Assembly: GCF_007655305.1 (NCBI RefSeq)
Contig: NZ_VLOG01000017.1
Location: 1-42,954, forward strand
DNA from: Algoriphagus algorifonticola
Lineage (GTDB): Bacteria; Bacteroidota; Bacteroidia; Cytophagales; Cyclobacteriaceae
Direction: 5' to 3'
DNA length: 42,954 bases
Positions 33,650 through 38,972 of this stretch are shown here, piece by piece. The translations under genes were made by a program, and so were the position numbers. The notes under the pieces were generated by a model. The model saw nothing but the letters and a program-made list of their open reading frames with translations, was not told where the DNA came from and did not search any database. How positions within the stretch are numbered: position 1 is the stretch's first letter; each line of letters opens with the position of its first letter.

Positions 33650-33728
33650 TTGCAAACAGCCTCAGAGAGGCGTTTTGGTTGAAGCAAATGGAATGATGAG
33701 AAAATAAGAGCTTTGGAGAAGCGATTTG
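33650..33728 (-). repeat. Decayed inverted REP-like element
   Basis: Read on the minus strand the segment begins CAAATCGCTTCTCCAAAGCT and continues through an AACCAAAACGCCTCTC-type part to GAGGC, matching the first half of copies A-C with scattered changes and loss of the second half. It lies 5 kb from the transposase, in opposite orientation. Confidence 0.6.
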
Positions 33729-33893
33729 ATTTATTTTTTCTCCGTAGTGGATAGCAGAGCCAATGAAAATTAGTCAGTAGGGGTAGCTAGTCTCATATAG
33801 TCAAAAGTATAAAGTTAAAAATCTGCGGAAATCTGTGAATTTCTCTGTGAAAATCTGCGGGAAAAAATAAAGTGTACATTCAAAAAATAAATT

Positions 33894-33953
33894 ATGAGTG
33901 ATAAATCATTCATAAAATGTATTAAAATCTAAATACGCATGATTAATCATTCA
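33894..33953. promoter_or_regulatory. Probable HipB operators O1 and O2
   Basis: O1 (33894-33913) is ATGAGTGATAAATCATTCAT, an inverted repeat of ATGAATGAT half-sites with one mismatch. O2 (33939-33953) contains the perfect palindrome ATGATTAATCAT followed by TCA, so it has one full ATCATTCA half-site. The same half-site recurs around the promoter at 33981-34017. Confidence 0.55.
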
Positions 33954-33972
33954 AAAATAAATAATATAATGT

Positions 33973-34017
33973 TTGAATTTTCATTCATAAAATTGTAATT
34001 TTGATTATAATGAATGA
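33973..34017 (+). promoter_or_regulatory. hipBA promoter with flanking operator O3
   Basis: TTG at 33973-33975 and TAATTTTG at 33996-34003 are spaced 20 bp, the best match to the Bacteroidota promoter pattern in the window. The inverted pair TCATTCAT (33981-33988) and ATGAATGA (34010-34017) brackets the -7 element, so a repressor bound there would cover the promoter. The ATG lies 10 bp further on. Confidence 0.65.
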
Positions 34018-34027
34018 TAAATAAGTC

Positions 34028-34363
34028 ATGAATATCTCACAATTATCAGACGCAGCAATTCTTCAGATGATAGGAGACTTTATCAAAAAGAAGCGAATGG
34101 ACCTCAATAAGACTCAGGATACATTATCCTATGAGGCTGGGATCAGTCGTTCTACACTCAGCTTATTGGAGCGTGGCGAAAAGGTCAATTTAATCACCTT
34201 GATTCAGGTCTTACGTGTTTTGGATGAGTTGCAGATTCTGGAGGTTTTTAAGACACAGACCCAGATCAGCCCGCTTGAATACATCAAGCTTCAAAAGAAG
34301 CAAGAGCGGCAGCGAGTCCGCAATACTGATCAGGCAGCCGAAAATCCTCCTTCAGAATGGTAA
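34028..34363 (+). CDS. hipB: HipB-like XRE-family antitoxin
   Basis: A 111-residue protein with a Cro/C1-type helix-turn-helix: MIGDFIKKKRMDLNKTQDTLS, then YEAGISRSTLSLLERG (about residues 39-54). The C-terminal 40 residues are charged and basic. Small XRE proteins directly upstream of hipA act as antitoxin and autorepressor. The upstream region has three copies of the ATCATTCAT-type half-site around a good promoter, which fits autoregulation. HipA overlaps its end by 7 bp. Confidence 0.87.
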   Translation: MNISQLSDAAILQMIGDFIKKKRMDLNKTQDTLSYEAGISRSTLSLLERGEKVNLITLIQVLRVLDELQILEVFKTQTQISPLEYIKLQKKQERQRVRNTDQAAENPPSEW

Positions 34364-35658
34364 ATGCAGCTGAGATTTGGCTTTGGAATAAGTTGGTAGG
34401 GGCCGTGCTTTGGGATGAATCTAGGCAAGTCGCCAGTTTTGAATTTGATCGGAATTTTCTTCGCTCGGGATGGGATATTTCACCTATTTTGATGCCTTTA
34501 TCACAGGGAAAAAGACTCTACTCTTTTCCTGAAACCCGGAGATCCCGGGATGATGCGTTTGATACGTTTAAAGGTTTACCGGGGTTGCTGGCCGACATGC
34601 TGCCTGATAAGTACGGGAACCAGCTAATCAACGCTTGGTTGGTTCAGAATGGAAGGCCTTCCGATAGCTTAAATCCAGTGGAACTGCTTTGTTTTATTGG
34701 AAAGAGAGGGGTAGGGGCATTAGAAATCAAACCTGCACTGCGTACGGAAATGGGTCGGGCAAGTTCTTTGGAGATTGAAAGTTTGGTGGGCATAGCCCAA
34801 AAAGTGCTGAACAGCAAAGAAAATTTTCAAACTGATCTTTCCCTTGAGGAAGAGGAGGCTTTAGCAGATATTTTGAAGATTGGCACCTCTGCCGGCGGCG
34901 CCAGGGCCAAGGCGGTAATTGCTTTTAATCCTGATACAGGAGAAGTGAAAAGCGGTCAGGTGAAGGCCCCCAAAGGATTCTCTCATTGGATCATCAAATT
35001 TGACGGAGTACATGACACCCAGTTTGGAGCCACGGTAGGTTATGGCAGGGTGGAAATGGCCTATTATCTGATGGCTAAAGAAGCTGGAATTGAAATGAAT
35101 GAATGCCGACTTTTGGAGGAGAACGGTCGGGCTCATTTTATGACCAAACGATTCGATCGGACGGATTCAGGAGAAAAAATCCACATGCAGAGTCTCTGTG
35201 GTATCCGCCATTTTGATTTCAATCAAGTGGGGGGTTATAGTTATGAGCAGGTTTTTGAAACCATGCGTATGCTGAGGTTAACTTATCCAGAAGCAGAGCA
35301 GCAGTTTGTCCGAATGGTATTCAATGTATTGGCCCGAAACTGTGATGATCATACCAAAAACTTTGCGTTTTTGATGAATCAAACTGGAAAGTGGGCCTTG
35401 TCTCCTGCTTACGATATTTGCCATGCCTACAGGCCTAGTAGCATTTGGGTGAGTAGGCAATCCCTTCAGGTCAATGGAAAAAGGGAGGGAATTACTGATT
35501 CAGATTTTTTGGAAGTGGCCCGGAAAATGAATATCAAAAAACCGGAAGAGAAAATCGAGCAAGTGAAGCAAGCTGTCAAGCGTTGGAAGGAATTTGCTGA
35601 GGAGGCGAAAGTAGAGCCGAGATTAAGAGATTCTATTCAGGGGACTTTGTTGGTTTAA
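34357..35658 (+). CDS. hipA: HipA-family serine/threonine kinase toxin
   Basis: A 433-residue HipA of near full E. coli length. The N-terminal HipA_N part (FKGLPGLLADMLPDKYGNQL) precedes the phosphate-binding loop GTSAGGARAK (176-185; its Ser is the counterpart of the inhibitory autophosphorylated residue), the ATP-contacting IIKFDG, and the kinase loop RNCDDHTKNFAFL (about 327-339; catalytic Asp and Asn) with the metal Asp in SPAYD (353). It would phosphorylate a target such as an aminoacyl-tRNA synthetase and stop growth. ATG 34357 overlaps the hipB stop by 7 bp. All active-site residues appear intact. Confidence 0.92.
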   Translation: MVNAAEIWLWNKLVGAVLWDESRQVASFEFDRNFLRSGWDISPILMPLSQGKRLYSFPETRRSRDDAFDTFKGLPGLLADMLPDKYGNQLINAWLVQNGRPSDSLNPVELLCFIGKRGVGALEIKPALRTEMGRASSLEIESLVGIAQKVLNSKENFQTDLSLEEEEALADILKIGTSAGGARAKAVIAFNPDTGEVKSGQVKAPKGFSHWIIKFDGVHDTQFGATVGYGRVEMAYYLMAKEAGIEMNECRLLEENGRAHFMTKRFDRTDSGEKIHMQSLCGIRHFDFNQVGGYSYEQVFETMRMLRLTYPEAEQQFVRMVFNVLARNCDDHTKNFAFLMNQTGKWALSPAYDICHAYRPSSIWVSRQSLQVNGKREGITDSDFLEVARKMNIKKPEEKIEQVKQAVKRWKEFAEEAKVEPRLRDSIQGTLLV

Positions 35659-35672
35659 TTCCTTTCCCGAAA

Positions 35673-36443
35673 TCACATATATCCAACAAGCTTATACATC
35701 GTAATCCCAATCCATTCTTTAAATAGTTTGGTCCAATATTCCAGGGAGAAAGGGTCTGGGAATAAAAGGGAAGGAATGTCATATTTGATGTCGTGGGAAT
35801 AATAATCAGTGGGAAAGGTCGTGGTCTTTAGGCCTACTTTATCAAAGCAACCTTTGGCTCGGGCCATATGGAAAGCTGAAGTGATCAGGATAAATTCCTG
35901 GGATAAAGGAATTCCTTTCTGGGCCAAAAAGTCTTTGGTGAACTGCGCATTCTGAGCGGTGTTTTTGGCTTGGTCTTCGATCCAGATATCTTCTTCTGGC
36001 ATTCCGGTCATGATTAGAAATCGCTTGAGTAATTCAGCCTCAGTCTGGGGATTGGAAGGATTAAGACCTTGCCCGCCTGTGATCAAAATTTTTTTGATTT
36101 TTCCCATTCGATAGAGTTGAAGGGCATGGGTGATTCGGTCTGCACCTTTGTTAAAAAAGGTTCGATCATAGGCGGTTTTGCTCATATTGGTTACTCCAGT
36201 GAGGATAATGCCGATTTCATGACTTTCTATTTCTTCAAAAGATTTGAATTCAGGTTCCCAAGCTAATAAGGCCAGATTGGAAAGAAATGGATTGGTGAAA
36301 AAGAGCATAAGACTTATCCCTGTCCAAAGTAATTTCTTGCCCCATTTTCTTCGGATATAAATCGCTCCAATGATTATCAAGATTAACAGGATGGTCAGAG
36401 GCATGGCCAAAAAACTCAAAAACTGGGAGAGGTAGAAGAACAT
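35673..36443 (-). CDS. YdcF/ElyC-family membrane protein (DUF218)
   Basis: A 256-residue protein with two N-terminal membrane segments (about residues 12-29 and 37-57) followed by the DUF218 domain outside the membrane: GIILTGVTNM, an RITHALQLYRMGKIKKILITGG strand-loop, EDQAKNTAQNAQFTKDFL and LITSAFHMARAKGCF. The conserved Gly-Gly and Glu-x-x-x-Asn-Thr/Ser patterns of the ElyC/SanA/YdcF family are present. Members affect envelope or peptidoglycan-precursor metabolism in E. coli; here the role is unknown. Convergent with hipA (14 bp between stops), divergent from the peptide island. Confidence 0.87.
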   Translation of the reverse strand: MFFYLSQFLSFLAMPLTILLILIIIGAIYIRRKWGKKLLWTGISLMLFFTNPFLSNLALLAWEPEFKSFEEIESHEIGIILTGVTNMSKTAYDRTFFNKGADRITHALQLYRMGKIKKILITGGQGLNPSNPQTEAELLKRFLIMTGMPEEDIWIEDQAKNTAQNAQFTKDFLAQKGIPLSQEFILITSAFHMARAKGCFDKVGLKTTTFPTDYYSHDIKYDIPSLLFPDPFSLEYWTKLFKEWIGITMYKLVGYM

Positions 36444-36492
36444 GGAACTTTAGATCGTGGTACACAAATAAAGGAGGGAAATGGGCAATTAT

Positions 36493-36500
36493 CAAACTTA
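36493..36500 (-). promoter_or_regulatory. -7 element TAAGTTTG for the ydcF-type gene
   Basis: Minus-strand TAAGTTTG fits TAnnTTTG; the transcript would start about 44 bp before the ATG at 36443. A minus-strand TTG lies 15 bp upstream (36516-36518), closer than the usual 19-21 bp. Confidence 0.4.
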
Positions 36501-36701
36501 ATGGTCAAGTGAATTCAATTCCCTGAAAATTAATCATAGGCCACTTATAATTACATCCTTCGTTGTATTTTTCTAAGTGGAGATAAAAAAATAATTAGTT
36601 TAAAATCAATGAAATATTTTGTTAGTTTATTTTTAAGTCAAATAAACTACTGTTTTAATATGGGGGGGCAGGTAGAACTCAGAATATTATTTCGTAAAAT
36701 A

Positions 36702-36709
36702 TAGTTTTG
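36702..36709 (+). promoter_or_regulatory. -7 element TAGTTTTG before the peptide gene
   Basis: TAGTTTTG fits TAnnTTTG and would give a leader of about 105 nt before the ATG at 36822. No -33 TTG at normal spacing; a one-off alternative (TATTTTTC) lies at 36717-36724. Confidence 0.35.
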
Positions 36710-36821
36710 GGAATTGTATTTTTCGTATTTTTTTAACCTATTGAAATTCAATGATTTGGAAGTATGAACTAAATAGTTTAATATCAACCATTCTTTTAAT
36801 TATTTCTAACAATTAACAACT

Positions 36822-36992
36822 ATGGAAAAATTAACAAATGATCAGATGGAAAATCTAGTGGGGGGAAACGATTATTGTGCAAATCTCTATGCGACTATTT
36901 TTATTGGTCCATTTCAGGGGAGCGATGAGCTTTATGCTATGGCAGTACAGTACTTTGATACCTATTGTCGAGATTATGATCCCCAAGCCTAA
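36822..36992 (+). CDS. Double-glycine leader peptide (bacteriocin-like precursor)
   Basis: A 56-residue peptide. The first 15 residues, MEKLTNDQMENLVGG, fit the double-glycine leader pattern (Leu/Thr, then Glu-Met/Leu, then Leu-x-Gly-Gly) cut by C39-peptidase ABC exporters. The predicted mature part is 41 residues: it starts NDYCANLYATIFIGPFQGSD and ends DTYCRDYDPQA, has two cysteines (core positions 4 and 34) that could form one disulfide, five tyrosines and a net negative charge. The ATG follows an A-rich stretch typical of Bacteroidota starts and a hairpin closes the gene. The negative charge is unusual for a pore-forming bacteriocin, so a signal peptide or other role is possible. Sequence family not recognised. 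Confidence 0.75.
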   Translation: MEKLTNDQMENLVGGNDYCANLYATIFIGPFQGSDELYAMAVQYFDTYCRDYDPQA

Positions 36993-37004
36993 CTCGATTT
37001 GAAG

Positions 37005-37034
37005 TGAAGGGAGAATTTCTCCCTTCATTCCTTT
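37005..37034 (+). terminator. Hairpin after the double-glycine peptide gene
   Basis: TGAAGGGAG (37005-37013), loop AATTT, CTCCCTTCA (37019-37027), a perfect 9-bp stem 12 bp past the stop, followed by TTCCTTT. A partial terminator would let the peptide be made in excess over the downstream genes. Confidence 0.65.
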
Positions 37035-37054
37035 ATCTCTAAATCAACAATTTC

Positions 37055-37477
37055 ATGCTTAAGATATTTATTTTCATTTTAATAATTGATCCAACGCTTC
37101 TATTTGGAAAGTGGGATTTAAAGTTTGCTGAAGCACACTTTAATATGATTAATTCACCTGCATTCCATGCAACCCCAAAGGAACAACAAGATGAAATTAT
37201 TCAAGTAAATGAACTATACCTTAAAAATGCTTATTTAGAGTTTAAAAAGGATACAGTTTATTGGGTTGATGTTAATCCAAGAGATAAAAAGATTGTTCAT
37301 AAAAAGGGGAAATGGATAATTATTGGAGATACTTTGAAAATTTTTGATTATGATAAAATTTATACTTACAACTATTTAATTGAATTAAGTCGAGAAGAAG
37401 AATTATATACTAGGTTGATTTTTCCAAATGGAGATTTAGCTAGAAGTAGGGATGTTTATTCGAAAATAGGTTTTTGA
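37055..37477 (+). CDS. Small secreted protein, first of a paralogous pair
   Basis: A 140-residue protein with an N-terminal hydrophobic signal (MLKIFIFILIIDPTLLFG) and a beta-rich remainder. It is a paralogue of the next gene product: both have a helix SPAFHATPKEQQDEI (versus SDAFNKLSEEKKLDAI), then FKKDTVYWV (versus FQKDSIFFT), a HKKGKW/EKKGKF strand, and GDTLKIFD (versus SDTLIVFE). The pattern resembles a small lipocalin-like barrel, but no family is recognised. Its position directly behind a double-glycine peptide gene makes an immunity or binding role possible; this is inference only. AT-rich relative to flanking genes. Confidence 0.7.
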   Translation: MLKIFIFILIIDPTLLFGKWDLKFAEAHFNMINSPAFHATPKEQQDEIIQVNELYLKNAYLEFKKDTVYWVDVNPRDKKIVHKKGKWIIIGDTLKIFDYDKIYTYNYLIELSREEELYTRLIFPNGDLARSRDVYSKIGF

Positions 37478-37875
37478 AAAAAGTATTTATGATCTTGGCT
37501 TTTTACTTATTCACCATTTTTGCTTTCCATCTTAATAGTAAGTTAGAAGGAAGGTGGAAGTTGATTGATTTTACTGGTTTTACGACTATGGTCGGTAGCG
37601 ATGCATTTAATAAATTGTCGGAGGAAAAGAAGTTAGATGCTATTCAAGGTATGGAATTCGTTTTGAATAATACCTTTTATTCATTTCAGAAGGACTCTAT
37701 TTTTTTCACGAATGCAGGTCCTGACTTCTCTGTCTCGGAAAAGAAAGGAAAATTTCTCTTAAAATCAGATACTCTGATTGTTTTTGAATCTGGAAAAGTA
37801 AACCCTCTAAAGTTCTTTGTATCTTCTGTAAATGATTCGAATCTGAAATTAAGGTTTGTAAGGAAAGGTGGATAA
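37474..37875 (+). CDS. Small secreted protein, second of a paralogous pair
   Basis: A 133-residue paralogue of the preceding gene product. The TTG at 37474 overlaps the preceding stop (TTGA) and gives a Lys-Lys signal peptide (MKKVFMILAFYLFTIFAFHL); an ATG at 37489 is the alternative and would shorten the signal's basic end. The mature part begins LEGRWKLIDF, a typical opening strand of lipocalin-like small barrels, and continues with the DAIQGMEFVLNNTFYSF and KKGKFLLKSDTLIVF segments shared with the first copy. Function unknown. The tandem copies probably arose by duplication within the island. Confidence 0.7.
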   Translation: MKKVFMILAFYLFTIFAFHLNSKLEGRWKLIDFTGFTTMVGSDAFNKLSEEKKLDAIQGMEFVLNNTFYSFQKDSIFFTNAGPDFSVSEKKGKFLLKSDTLIVFESGKVNPLKFFVSSVNDSNLKLRFVRKGG

Positions 37876-37941
37876 CTTGGCCCGACCGAAATGACTTTTG
37901 AAAGAGTGGATTAAGGACTTAAATGTTTTCTTTAGCAAGTA

Positions 37942-38733
37942 ATGAAGGTAATTCTTATCATATACTTTATTTTTTATGTTCTTTTCTATTTCTTAATTGA
38001 TTATGTTGTTTTGAATGATTTGGTTCTTTATGAATTTTATTCTGATAAGTTTTCCGAATCCCGAGTTTATGAGTTGCTTGATTTTCGTAAAGAATGGCTA
38101 TGGATAACTTATCCTATCAAATTACTGATTCAATTGATTGCCCTTCAGATTCCTGTTATGCTGATCAATGAGGATAGGTCCATGAAAGATATTTCTAAAA
38201 AAAGCTGGCGTGGACCGGTGGGGTATGCGCCTCAGGAGATCAAGATTTTCAACGGGAGTCTGGGGTATAACCTCAGCTTGGATCCCAATCCGGCTTGTTT
38301 TGAACAGGTGGTTCGGCGATGCCAAGAGTTGGGCTTGCATGAATTTTTCGATCGGATGCCTCAGGGCTATTTTACTCAGGTGGGAGAAGAAGGAGTGAAT
38401 CTATCGGGAGGCCAAAGGCAGCTGGTAGGCATTGCCAGGGCTTTGATCAAACGTCCTAAGGTACTTCTGCTGGACGAATTCACCGGAGCCATGGATCGGA
38501 TGACCGAGCAGAAAATGCTTGACTTGATCCTGAAGGTAAAGAAAGAGATTCCTGTTTTGGTAGTCACTCATCGCATCCAACCGGCATTGCTTGCAGATGA
38601 GGTATTGATCTTGGAAAAAGGAATGCTGAAAGACAGGGGTTCTCCGATGGAGTTGAGAAACCGGGAAAATCTGCTTTCTGCGAGTCTGCGAGATCTTGGG
38701 ATGGACTGCTCAAGTGGATTGAAGGACTGGTAG
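37942..38733 (+). pseudogene. Chimeric ORF: membrane protein start fused to truncated ABC ATPase
   Basis: A 263-residue open frame of two unrelated parts. Residues 1 to about 68 are the start of a small membrane protein (segments at 2-24 and about 53-75, with YEFYSDKFSE and FRKEWLWITYPIK). From about residue 72 it becomes an ABC ATPase: WRGPVGYAPQEIKIFNGSL (Q-loop), NLSGGQRQLVGIARAL (signature), VLLLDEFTGAMD (Walker B) and VVTHRIQ (H-loop). Walker A and all exporter membrane and peptidase parts are missing. The Q-loop context resembles C39-peptidase ABC exporters of Bacteroidota. I read it as an in-frame deletion scar, joined at about 38140-38165. It should not hydrolyse ATP alone. GC content rises at the joint. 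Confidence 0.75.
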
Positions 38734-38972
38734 AAGTGGTCATTGCTAGTTGATCCTTTGATTTGGCCAAAAGAAAGAGTCTTGAAAGCATTTATTGATT
38801 AAAGAACTACGGTCTGTGGGGACGCATACCGGTGCGGATGGTTAATTTTTAAATTCAAGTAGACTCTTCTAAGGAGGATTGGAATCTTTGAGTATGGTGT
38901 GGGCTCATTGACTATTGTTCATTTTATTTCTTCCCATATCATTTCTTTAATCTGGTCAGAGAGCTATTTTTG

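Larger units (their letters stand above)
33294..34027. other. 734-bp gene-free mosaic of repeat families
   Basis: No gene is seen between the helicase and hipB. In order the region holds two stop-linked-type arrays (to 33340 and 33413-33462), two segments of a GCGAGG...GACGAAGCAATCTC-type repeat (33368-33404 with variant GCGAGGAACGAAGCGGTCTC, and about 33476-33513), a decayed REP element (33650-33728), a CTGCGG/CTGTG repeat (about 33822-33863) and the hipBA control region (33894-34017). Such layering suggests a tolerated landing zone. Confidence 0.6.
36444..36821. other. Intergenic region between ydcF-type gene and the peptide gene
   Basis: 378 bp with no gene. It holds a -7 element for the minus gene (36493-36500), a G-run (36662-36668) and a -7-like element for the peptide gene (36702-36709). 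From about 36540 rightward base composition turns noticeably AT-rich, marking the left edge of the accessory island. Confidence 0.55.

Noticed and set aside
37942..38733. Reading the chimeric ORF as a normal ABC transporter ATPase subunit
   Set aside because: Walker A is absent and the N-terminus is a membrane protein segment; a functional ATPase needs the P-loop.
38810..38842. GC-rich segment CGGTCTGTGGGGACGCATACCGG as a tRNA or small RNA
   Set aside because: Only four-base arms (CGGT/ACCG) pair; no cloverleaf or terminator follows. Possibly a dispersed repeat fragment.
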